Part shown: positions 1-5,603 of the stretch, one piece after another
Position numbering within the stretch: position 1 is the stretch's first letter
Layout of the letters: the number at the start of each line of letters is the position of its first letter
Origin: a bacterium
GTDB taxonomy: Archaea > Thermoproteota > Nitrososphaeria > Nitrososphaerales > CADDZS01
Direction of reading: 5' to 3'
DNA length: 7,572 bases
Assembly (NCBI GenBank): GCA_027310845.1
Contig: DAIDAB010000091.1
Location: 1 to 7,572 of the forward strand
Notes under the pieces: generated by a model
The model's database searches: none
What the model was told of the DNA's origin: nothing
What the model saw: the letters and a program-made list of their open reading frames with translations, nothing else
Made by a program: the position numbers and the translations under genes

Positions 1-879
1 GTGCGTGATCTTGCGCTTGCAGAGAGACCTGCGGATGCAGAACTGCTTTTTTCAAAGCGACCCTATGTAAAAATGGATTTCAGAGATGAGGTTCAACCCT
101 TTGGACCAAGCGCCCCGATGAAAGAATTCAAACCCTCTGGAAATATCTCAGTTGACTCGAGGATTGAAAAGGCCTACTACGACAAAGACCTCAAGGCAAG
201 TGACGCCGTGTTCGGATTATACAGAAGTGGAGTACTATTCTCAAAGCTTGAGAAGGCGTTTTCTGTTGGAATCTTTGGAGAGAAGAAGAGAAGGAAGCTC
301 GTGCCCACTCGTTGGAGCATAACCGCTGTTGACAGCAACCTCTCGCTGCAACTTATTGACGAGATCAAGGATTATGAAACGATAGACGACTACAGAGTGT
401 TTCATCATGAAAACCTTGACAACGTGTACATCGGCATTCTAACACCGGAGAAATGGGAATTCGAATGGATTGAAGCATGGCATTCAGGCACTGCGTGGAA
501 TCAGTTTGGGAGAAAGGCCGAGATGATTGGAGATTATGAAGGGTACTACGGTAGGAAGACATACGCAAAACCCGGAGGCTGCTACTATTCAACTCGTTTT
601 GCTGTTTCTGAGTATCTCTCCCGAGAGAGAAAGCAGAGCGGGGCTATCATGCTGCGGGAGATCCACCCCGGATACATCTTGCCGGTCGGCGTGTGGAACG
701 TTAGAGAGAGCATCAGAGCGCTCCTTACGACCCAATACAAGTCATTTGACACTTTGGAGGAGGCGCTGAACTTTGCATGTACTTTCTTCATGATTCCTAA
801 ATCCGTCTGGATATCAAATTCGGAGCATTTGAAACAGGCTAGAGAGCAGATGAAGATAACAAAATATTTCGTAGCCTAG
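1..879 (+). CDS. nreA: Archaeal Nre-family DNA repair protein, 5' end cut off by window
   Basis: Archaea-specific repair protein of the Nre family, linked in haloarchaea to survival of DNA damage and to working with the sliding clamp PCNA. Family hallmarks seen, counting from base 1: GPSAPM (35-40), RKLVPTRWSITAVD (98-111), a W/E-rich stretch (152-160), GGCYYSTRFAV (192-202), REIHPGY (219-225) and PVGVWNVRE (228-236). The last residues contain QMKITKYF (283-290), an exact PIP box (Q-x2-aliphatic-x2-aromatic-aromatic) for PCNA binding. Family members are usually about 400 residues with an N-terminal cysteine cluster. That part is absent, so the GTG at base 1 is most likely an internal valine codon and the gene starts before the window. 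The stop overlaps that of the convergent gene at 876-1346. The family is clear; the choice between the NreA and NreB labels is less sure. Confidence 0.93.
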   Translation: MRDLALAERPADAELLFSKRPYVKMDFRDEVQPFGPSAPMKEFKPSGNISVDSRIEKAYYDKDLKASDAVFGLYRSGVLFSKLEKAFSVGIFGEKKRRKLVPTRWSITAVDSNLSLQLIDEIKDYETIDDYRVFHHENLDNVYIGILTPEKWEFEWIEAWHSGTAWNQFGRKAEMIGDYEGYYGRKTYAKPGGCYYSTRFAVSEYLSRERKQSGAIMLREIHPGYILPVGVWNVRESIRALLTTQYKSFDTLEEALNFACTFFMIPKSVWISNSEHLKQAREQMKITKYFVA

Positions 880-1346
880 CTTTTGAAACGCTTTTTCTGC
901 ACTAGTTTTGCAAGAGCTATTCCCCTTATTGCCTCGATATCCTGCATCTCCTTCCACTTTATACTCCTGCTTCTCTTCTCAGTCTCAATCAATAGATTCA
1001 ATTGAGCCTCAAATTTCTCAAAATCGTTCTCACCCTTTATGATTTCAATACTCTCAAGAAAGGCATAGATCCTCGGAAACTCGCGTCTTAGTCGTTGCTC
1101 TTCTTCAACTTTTGAGCTTGAAAGCTGCCGGTGCCAAACGTAATACGAAACAAGTGAAACTAAAACGACGATTCCAATCAAGGTCGCGATGATCAAATTG
1201 AGAGTAGACGGATTGATTGGGAGTTCGATTATCGCGACAATGAGAGCAGCTACCGAAGTGCCAGCTACTACATATGAAGCAAGCCTTTCTCCAACATTCA
1301 ACTCGACAACCCAGTAGCAAACTGGGAGAGTGGAAGGTCTTTTCAT
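876..1346 (-). CDS. Small membrane protein with two N-terminal helices and a charged cytoplasmic tail
   Basis: Not recognised as a named family. The 156-residue product has two hydrophobic segments (about 23-42 and 49-71) joined by a short ELPINPST turn, a hairpin that would sit in the membrane. A hydrophilic tail (72-156) follows, rich in Glu, Lys and Arg with helical, coiled-coil-like character (EEEQRLRREF; a second charged helix near 125-135). It could be a membrane anchor for an interaction domain. The start is uncertain. The ATG at 1346 has no Shine-Dalgarno and would need a nearly leaderless mRNA. The TTG at 1301, just before the first helix, is an alternative if TTTAAA at 1346-1351 is the TATA box. 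Its TAG stop shares the CTAG at 876-879 with the convergent nre gene. A palindromic operator candidate lies immediately upstream. Confidence 0.72.
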   Translation of the reverse strand: MKRPSTLPVCYWVVELNVGERLASYVVAGTSVAALIVAIIELPINPSTLNLIIATLIGIVVLVSLVSYYVWHRQLSSSKVEEEQRLRREFPRIYAFLESIEIIKGENDFEKFEAQLNLLIETEKRSRSIKWKEMQDIEAIRGIALAKLVQKKRFKS

Positions 1347-1354
1347 TTAAATGT

Positions 1355-1382
1355 TACTGTAATATTACAGTACTGTTACTGT
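1355..1382. promoter_or_regulatory. Operator-like 18-bp perfect palindrome with extra half-sites
   Basis: TACTGTAATATTACAGTA at 1355-1372 is a perfect 18-bp palindrome. The half-site TACTGT recurs in direct orientation at 1371-1376 and 1377-1382, giving three forward copies and one inverted copy in 28 bp. It lies 9 bases upstream of the ATG of the membrane-protein gene and next to TTTAAA (1346-1351), where a bound dimer would block transcription factor B or polymerase. This is the form of a binding site for a helix-turn-helix dimer. The regulator is not identifiable from the window. Confidence 0.6.
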
Positions 1383-1618
1383 CCCCGATAATTTACATTG
1401 TCATGATCTTGCCTAAACCTGAAACTGCTCACAATCAGTTTGGTTTGACCTTTGGTCGGCAAATAGGCTCTTGAGAAGCTCTAGCGTCTTGAATTCGAAT
1501 GATATCCATTCTCATCCGTAGACAAAGTGCCAAACAATGAGAAGCTCAACATGAAGTGCATGAAAGTTTGTTTTGTGAACGTCTAAAATATGCACATAGA
1601 TTGCAGAGTACAGAAATG
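1383..1618. other. Intergenic stretch with no gene found
   Basis: Both strands contain only short reading frames (26 codons or fewer among those read) with no family resemblance or good ribosome binding site. The one repeat seen is TGAGAAGCTC at 1472-1481 and again at 1539-1548, 67 bases apart. It could be chance or a spaced binding site. No tRNA-like or strong hairpin structure was seen. Confidence 0.5.
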
Positions 1619-1624
1619 TTATAA
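1619..1624 (+). promoter_or_regulatory. Probable TATA box of the PRC-barrel gene
   Basis: TTATAA lies 45-50 bases before the ATG at 1669. With the usual archaeal spacing of about 25 bases, transcription would begin near 1648, giving a leader of about 20 bases. No Shine-Dalgarno is visible before the ATG. Assignment is from position and base composition only. Confidence 0.4.
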
Positions 1625-1668
1625 GAGAATTTGCTCAGGATTATTTTGTCATAAGATGATTACATCCA

Positions 1669-2028
1669 ATGTTGGCAGATGAAATTATAGGCAAGGAAGT
1701 AATTGGAGCTCAAGGTTTCAAGCTAGGCAAAGTCGATGACATAGCGCTTGATGAGAAGATTTGGCGCGTAACCTCTCTCAAGGTCAAACTGGAAAAGGGG
1801 ATAGCCGAGGAATACAACATGAGGCAACGCTTCAGAAAGTCGCATGTACTTGTCAGCGTAGATCAGGTCCAGGCAGTAGGAGACCGCGTGCTTTTGAAAT
1901 CCTCCAATGATGAAATTATGAAACTCATAGCATCACCAGTCTCCTTGACTTCCGAGCAGCCTACAACAACACAGAAAACATCTGAGGATTCACAGCTTAC
2001 TCAGCATGATAGCGTTGGGTCCAACTAG
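1669..2028 (+). CDS. PRC-barrel domain protein
   Basis: A 119-residue protein whose residues 3-85 read as a PRC-barrel: a start like ADEIIGKEVIGAQGFKLGKVDDIALD, a middle strand WRVTSLKVKLE, and the closing V-x-VDQVQAVGDRVLLK. PRC-barrels are small beta-barrels found in photosynthetic reaction centre H subunits, the RNA maturation factor RimM, and many short archaeal proteins of unknown role. Archaeal single-domain forms are thought to be adaptor or RNA-linked proteins. Residues 92-119 form a polar tail rich in Thr, Ser and Gln that is probably disordered. The ATG at 1669 is the natural start because the barrel begins at residue 3. The gene is monocistronic and converges on the transporter gene. 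The domain call is firm; function is unknown. Confidence 0.88.
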   Translation: MLADEIIGKEVIGAQGFKLGKVDDIALDEKIWRVTSLKVKLEKGIAEEYNMRQRFRKSHVLVSVDQVQAVGDRVLLKSSNDEIMKLIASPVSLTSEQPTTTQKTSEDSQLTQHDSVGSN

Positions 2029-2034
2029 GGATTC

Positions 2035-2055
2035 AATACTATGAGTAGTGGTATT
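2035..2055. terminator. Hairpin after the PRC-barrel stop codon
   Basis: AATACTA (2035-2041) can pair with TGGTATT (2049-2055), seven pairs with one G-T wobble around a 7-base loop. It starts six bases after the stop codon. The stem is A/T-rich and no T-run follows, so a role in 3' end formation or mRNA stability is only possible. Confidence 0.3.
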
Positions 2056-2080
2056 CGATAATTTCACGCGAAAGCACCTG

Positions 2081-2117
2081 ACGATATCCATCATATTCTG
2101 GATAATCGTCAGAATAT
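2081..2117. other. Two mutually exclusive hairpins between convergent genes
   Basis: ATATTCTG (2093-2100) is complementary to CAGAATAT (2110-2117), an 8-bp perfect stem with a 9-base loop. The overlapping segment ACGATATCC (2081-2089) can instead pair with GGATAATCGT (2100-2109) with one bulged base. The two structures share bases and cannot coexist in one RNA. The region lies between the ends of the convergent PRC-barrel and transporter genes, so it would be in the 3' untranslated region of either transcript. Confidence 0.4.
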
Positions 2118-2175
2118 AGCGCAGATGAGCAAGTCCGTGCCATCGGCCTGCTTTCATCTCCCAGAGCAGAAGGTT

Positions 2176-2180
2176 AAAAA
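2176..2180 (-). terminator. Possible T-tract terminator of the transporter gene
   Basis: Reading the minus strand, five T residues begin seven bases after the transporter stop codon. Archaeal transcription often ends at short T-runs without a hairpin. The run is at the short end of what is usually effective. Confidence 0.25.
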
Positions 2181-2186
2181 TGATGA

Positions 2187-3470
2187 TCAATGAGATAAAT
2201 CGTCACCATCTTCAATATTGTGCGACGCTTGCTCTTGTTCATTCAACTCGTGAATGTCATTAGATCCACGAAGCAACCGATAGAAAATCGCACCGCCACA
2301 CAGTTGAAGTATTCCACCAACGACGAGCGGAGAATTTTCAGCAACTGCAAGAAGGTATCCACCCAGTCCGGACGATAGAAATGAAAGGCGTGTTGAAACC
2401 CCGGAAAGGCTCGTAGCCGTTCCCATTTCAGAATCGCTCACACCACTTATGGTGATGCTCGCCCTGATTGGCCCGCCCAGGCCTGAGCTCAATCCTCTAA
2501 CTAGATATAAAGCCGCTGCGATTGCCCCTAGAGGAGAGAATGCCATCGCCATAAGAAAGGCGCCGTTCAATCCCCTTGTCAATGATGCGGCACTGACTGC
2601 TTTTATCCTCGAAGTTAGGAGGTGCGCGTAGTAAGAGGATATTGCGCTGACCGCGGAGGCCCCAGCATAGATCAACGAAATTGTCATACTGTCGTATCCA
2701 AACCTAATGAGAAACCAGAGTGGCAGCAGTGGTATGACAATTCCTATCCCTGTAGCGTTCACTATGTTTGAGGCGACAACCTTCGATACGAATTTTCTGC
2801 TCTTGTTTGTGAGTATGCGTGCTTCCTTTTTGGAATGGGTTGACTCCCCCACACCTGCAAGCGAGACAACAGCGAGGAGCGCGGTGAAGAAAGTTAGAAG
2901 ATAAATCACTCTAAATGATTGTAACTCTCCGAATATCTTCGTTGTGAATAGCCACCCCTGCACTCCTAGAAGCCCGTATCCTGCGATTCCTGCTATTCCA
3001 GCGATGAATGTTATGGAACCGAGTTTTCTGACCCTTTCTTCTTGTCCCTTCCATATAGAGCCAACAAGTGCAGTCAAGCCGGGACCGAACGCGCCGCGCA
3101 GACCACCAGCTCCCATTCCACCATACCCACCCATTACCGCCGCAAATATGATCAGAGGGAGTGTCGCCGAGGAGAGCGAAAGAAGTAGAGCCGAGAATGC
3201 GAATAGAATTTCGACTAGGATAACCACCTTCTTGTACCCGAATCTGTCGCCAAGGAGTCCCCAGGCAAACACAAGAGCAGCACCAACAACTGTCATAAGT
3301 GCGAATGTTAAACCGATCAAAACAGTCGAGAATCCCAACTTGGACATGTAGATTGGAAGAGCGAGTGAGCTGAAGCTAATTCCAAGGCTCCGCATGACAC
3401 GTGCGACGAGGAGCAATCTGAAGCTCTTGTCCTTTTGGGCTATGTTTCTTTCTTTTTCTTCACCTACCAC
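2187..3470 (-). CDS. Major facilitator superfamily transporter
   Basis: A 427-residue membrane protein, the usual length for a 12-helix major facilitator, which moves a small solute across the cell membrane by uniport or ion exchange. The signature loop after helix 2 is GLLGDRFGYKK (71-81). A glycine-rich stretch with GGYGGMGAGGLRGAFGPG lies around 114-131. A charged central loop (about 207-228) separates the two halves, and the tail from about 400 is acidic and polar. Several glycine-rich helices resemble drug-efflux-type members, but the substrate cannot be told. The GTG at 3470 is preferred: AGGGTG (3478-3483) is a ribosome binding site seven bases upstream, and the ATG just upstream is out of frame. 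The gene is probably transcribed alone; a 406-base gap separates it from DUF1634. Confidence 0.9.
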   Translation of the reverse strand: MVGEEKERNIAQKDKSFRLLLVARVMRSLGISFSSLALPIYMSKLGFSTVLIGLTFALMTVVGAALVFAWGLLGDRFGYKKVVILVEILFAFSALLLSLSSATLPLIIFAAVMGGYGGMGAGGLRGAFGPGLTALVGSIWKGQEERVRKLGSITFIAGIAGIAGYGLLGVQGWLFTTKIFGELQSFRVIYLLTFFTALLAVVSLAGVGESTHSKKEARILTNKSRKFVSKVVASNIVNATGIGIVIPLLPLWFLIRFGYDSMTISLIYAGASAVSAISSYYAHLLTSRIKAVSAASLTRGLNGAFLMAMAFSPLGAIAAALYLVRGLSSGLGGPIRASITISGVSDSEMGTATSLSGVSTRLSFLSSGLGGYLLAVAENSPLVVGGILQLCGGAIFYRLLRGSNDIHELNEQEQASHNIEDGDDLSH

Positions 3471-3477
3471 TTCATTT

Positions 3478-3516
3478 CACCCTGAGCCTTCGATTGCCTC
3501 GGCAAGAGTGTATTTA
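3478..3516 (-). promoter_or_regulatory. Promoter, dyad and ribosome binding site of the transporter gene
   Basis: Reading the minus strand, TAAATA (3516-3511) is a TATA-like box about 41-46 bases before the GTG start. A dyad, TTGCC-two bases-GGCAA (3494-3505), lies between the box and the ribosome binding site AGGGTG (3483-3478), near the expected transcription start. This position would suit a repressor. The elements are assigned from spacing and similarity only. Confidence 0.4.
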
Positions 3517-3876
3517 CTACAACCGCCTAAAACTTTCGTAAACGCAGTGTGATAGAGGGGGTCAACTCTGTATTTAGCGCTTCCAACTTGTCCGCTCAAC
3601 AAGTGAAAAGATAATAGTATCACAGACACCTCGAATGCAAAGCTTTAGCCGAGATAGAAAATTAGTCGAAGAGACTTTGTCCTTTGTCGCCATTGATAAG
3701 AATGTAATCAGTCCGCCGAGATAATGCAAGTGACAGAGTATCTCAAACCTAAATGACAAGGATAATTCAAATGGAAAGGCCGAACTCACCGAGTTTCAGG
3801 GGTGATTTTGGATAATGGCGTTAAAGAAGCACAAGCGGAACGCGAGATCTCTGAAAACCCAGTTATTATAACGCCC
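3517..3876. other. Gene-poor stretch with several micro reading frames
   Basis: No convincing gene. The plus strand carries a run of tiny frames: 29 codons from ATG 3635, then 10 codons from ATG 3724 overlapping its stop as TAATG, then 14 codons from ATG 3771, whose stop directly abuts an 18-codon basic frame at 3815. The first frame is open without an ATG back to 3578. A 42-codon GTG frame (3802-3930) runs into the DUF1634 gene on the opposite strand. A 71-codon minus-strand frame (3574-3789) has no family resemblance. The stretch may be an untranslated region, a decayed gene or micropeptides. Confidence 0.35.
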
Positions 3877-4296
3877 CTATACGGCCTCTATTGGACCGAC
3901 AACGAATATGCTGAAGAGAAGAACGGCTAGCACGAACACTGTGAGGGCAACGTAGATCATATCTTTCTCTGCAGCGAACAAAAGGATTGAAGCCGCAACT
4001 CTTACGATTGGCGTTGCAAGTAGTATCAGGAGGCCTAGCTCGATTATGGCAATCGGATTGAAAGCCACAACTCCAGTACCAAGTTTTACGAAATTGAGCG
4101 TCGGCCTGCCATAATCACTCTTGATCAGCGCGCTCAAGGATGTCGGGAAATTTGCAGACTTGTCGCCAACAAGAATCATTATGACCCCAACCCCTATCAG
4201 AACAGCGCTGATTGTTACGCCGAACCTGAGCACATTACCTATGATAGCGTTGAAGTCTACCTTCGAATCTAAATCTTCATTCTTACCCAATTTCAA
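3877..4296 (-). CDS. DUF1634 membrane protein, partner of the TauE/SafE permease
   Basis: Small membrane protein of the DUF1634 family, typically encoded beside TauE/SafE permeases; its exact role is not known. Family features, numbered from the chosen start: an N-terminal IIGNVLRFGV leading into helix 1 (about 20-43), then the conserved segment IELGLLILLATPIVRVAASILLF with a following EKDMIYV, and a last helix to the C terminus. There is no ATG before helix 1. The candidates are TTG 4374, GTG 4323, TTG 4296 and TTG 4290. I chose 4296 because GAGG (4305-4308) lies eight bases upstream and the product then starts shortly before the domain; 4290 is equally allowable. This leaves a 10-base gap after the permease stop, so the two are surely co-transcribed. 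The longer starts would overlap the permease gene. Confidence 0.85.
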   Translation of the reverse strand: MKLGKNEDLDSKVDFNAIIGNVLRFGVTISAVLIGVGVIMILVGDKSANFPTSLSALIKSDYGRPTLNFVKLGTGVVAFNPIAIIELGLLILLATPIVRVAASILLFAAEKDMIYVALTVFVLAVLLFSIFVVGPIEAV

Positions 4297-4306
4297 GAAA
4301 CCTTCC

Positions 4307-5179
4307 TCAAAGCAAAACGACACCTCTCTGGAACATTTCGATCCCGAGAGCAACGAGTACAAAAATGAAGACAAGCCTGAGCGAGGAAGGCCTTGACCTA
4401 ACCAGTACTTTCGTTCCTATGAAAGAACCTAATACTACCCCTATCGCAACAGGTCCGGCAAGTATTGGGTTCACGAATCCTCCTATGTAGAAGATACCAG
4501 TGCTCGCAGCCGCAGTCACTCCAATCATAAAATTGCTTGTCGTGGTAGAGACTTTGAATGGAAGTTTCATGAGCGTATCCATCCCAAGGACTTTGAGCGC
4601 GCCGCTACCGATGCCGAGTAGTCCTGAGATGAGTCCTGCACAGAACATCACGCCCAGCCCTCCAGTAACATTAGTTGCTTCGTACTTGATCTCTTCTTTC
4701 AGAACGCTGTCGTAATATGCGCCTTTTAGTTTTAGTCCATCCGCGAGCTTGTTTGGAGTTACGTTAACGTCTGCTTTGGAAAGTTTCTTTTCTATTCTGG
4801 ACTTCCTGTAAAGATCGTATGAGGAGGTGATTAGAACCGACCCAAACACAATGAAGACAATCCATGACAGTCCACTCTTTATGAGAAAAAGTGTGGTAAC
4901 AGCTCCGACTATTGCGCCTGTCGTTGTAGCTATTTCCAAAAACATACCGACTCTCAAATTCGTTATCTTATCCTTCACGTAAGCAGATGCAGCGCCGCTT
5001 GAGGTCGCGATAACCGAAACAATGCTAGCACCGATTGCATACTCGATTGGAACACCATACAAAATCGTCAGAACAGGAACGATTAGTATGCCACCACCAA
5101 TTCCTACAAGGGAACCGATGAGGCCTGCGACGATTGAAATTAGAAGCATCGTGATTAGATAAACTTCAATTCCAACCAA
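4307..5179 (-). CDS. TauE/SafE-family permease (sulfite/organosulfonate exporter type)
   Basis: A 290-residue membrane permease of the TauE/SafE (DUF81) family, whose characterised members export sulfite, sulfoacetate or related anions. The protein shows the family's internal duplication. The first half has GLIGSLVGIGGGILIVP (19-35), and the second repeats it as GLISGLLGIGSGALKV (182-197), followed by TTTSNFMIG (212-220). A hydrophilic loop of about 50 residues (122-172) joins the halves and is longer than in many members. The TTG at 5179 is supported by GGTGA (5189-5193) nine bases upstream; the next option is ATG 5149. It is the first gene of a two-gene unit with DUF1634. A sulfur anion is likely from the family, but members with other substrates are known. 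Confidence 0.92.
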   Translation of the reverse strand: MVGIEVYLITMLLISIVAGLIGSLVGIGGGILIVPVLTILYGVPIEYAIGASIVSVIATSSGAASAYVKDKITNLRVGMFLEIATTTGAIVGAVTTLFLIKSGLSWIVFIVFGSVLITSSYDLYRKSRIEKKLSKADVNVTPNKLADGLKLKGAYYDSVLKEEIKYEATNVTGGLGVMFCAGLISGLLGIGSGALKVLGMDTLMKLPFKVSTTTSNFMIGVTAAASTGIFYIGGFVNPILAGPVAIGVVLGSFIGTKVLVRSRPSSLRLVFIFVLVALGIEMFQRGVVLL

Positions 5180-5188
5180 TGGCTCTAG

Positions 5189-5223
5189 TCACCAAAAGAA
5201 ACAATTTGTGACTTCCTTAAACA
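5189..5223 (-). promoter_or_regulatory. Ribosome binding site and possible TATA box of the permease gene
   Basis: Reading the minus strand, GGTGA (5193-5189) sits nine bases before the TTG start and decides it. A TTTAAG-like box lies about 40 bases before the start (near 5223-5217). This suggests that the permease pair has its own promoter in addition to any read-through from upstream. Confidence 0.4.
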
Positions 5224-5273
5224 AATCTCTTCGTACAATTCTCTTACCACCAAATCTTGCAGAACATTCAGTC

Positions 5274-5321
5274 TTCAGGTCAAGTCAAGCACGACTGTGG
5301 AACTCTTGACCGGATTCTGAA
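5274..5321. other. Interrupted inverted repeat in the permease leader region
   Basis: GGTCAAG (5278-5284) pairs with CTTGACC (5305-5311) around a 20-base loop. Further out TTCAG (5274-5278) can pair with CTGAA (5317-5321), sharing one base with the inner stem. The structure lies about 95-140 bases before the permease start and 77 or more bases after the stop of the small zinc-finger gene. It could be a 3' structure of that mRNA or a leader element. No T-run follows. Confidence 0.35.
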
Positions 5322-5397
5322 ATTTTACCTAAACCTTAAACAATTTTCAACAGGAGAGAGTGTAATAACTTTTCTCTTACTTGTTTATCGGCAGAGC

Positions 5398-5520
5398 TCA
5401 CCACATAGTGGTTTGTTTAAACGGTCTCGGCTCTCGTTTGTGATTAGTGCCGCATCTTTGCATATGTCTCCTGATTTTCTTTTCGCTGATTAGTTTCCCG
5501 CACTTTGGACAAATTGGCAT
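5398..5520 (-). CDS. 40-residue C2HC zinc-finger mini-protein
   Basis: A very small protein that is almost entirely one zinc finger. Cys4, Cys7, His19 and Cys23 follow the spacing C-x2-C-x11-H-x3-C, within CPKCGKLI...IRRHMQRCG. A basic tail (KREPRPFKQ) follows. This spacing is that of the ZC2HC1-type finger and of the UBZ4 ubiquitin-binding finger of Rad18. The aspartate before the last cysteine that UBZ4 uses to bind ubiquitin is Gln or Arg here, so nucleic acid or protein binding is at least as likely. The ATG at 5520 is supported by GGAGAT (5531-5536) ten bases upstream and a TATA-like TAATAAAG about 40 bases upstream. It follows the finger-bearing paralogue gene by 83 bases on the same strand. 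The motif is exact; the role is unknown. Confidence 0.8.
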   Translation of the reverse strand: MPICPKCGKLISEKKIRRHMQRCGTNHKREPRPFKQTTMW

Positions 5521-5530
5521 AGGCTTTTAG

Positions 5531-5564
5531 ATCTCCATAAGATGTCTGATTTCATTCTTTATTA
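5531..5564 (-). promoter_or_regulatory. Ribosome binding site and TATA-like box of the mini zinc-finger gene
   Basis: Reading the minus strand, TAATAAAG (5564-5557) is followed by GGAGAT (5536-5531), ten bases before the ATG at 5520. The ribosome binding site is one of the strongest in the window and is the main support, with the Cys/His spacing, for calling this short frame a gene. Confidence 0.45.
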
Positions 5565-5603
5565 CTGCAACGGTATCCTCAAGGGGAATCATTCAAGAGG
5601 CAA

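Noticed and set aside
1472..1548. Ten-base direct repeat TGAGAAGCTC in the intergenic region as a mobile-element or attachment-site mark
   Set aside because: There is no gene, inverted end or target duplication between the copies; ten bases may repeat by chance.
1990..2190. 66-codon minus-strand frame starting with TTG that overlaps the transporter stop
   Set aside because: No ribosome binding site apart from the coding overlap, no family resemblance, and it runs antisense into the PRC-barrel gene and across the hairpins.
2944..3351. 135-codon proline-rich plus-strand frame
   Set aside because: It is a shadow of the transporter; the prolines come from glycine codons on the other strand.
3574..3789. 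71-codon minus-strand frame in the gap upstream of the transporter
   Set aside because: Composition is not protein-like, no domain or membrane plan, and no ribosome binding site seen.
5257..5493. 78-codon plus-strand frame
   Set aside because: It is antisense to the C2HC mini-protein, whose Cys/His spacing and ribosome binding site are much stronger evidence.
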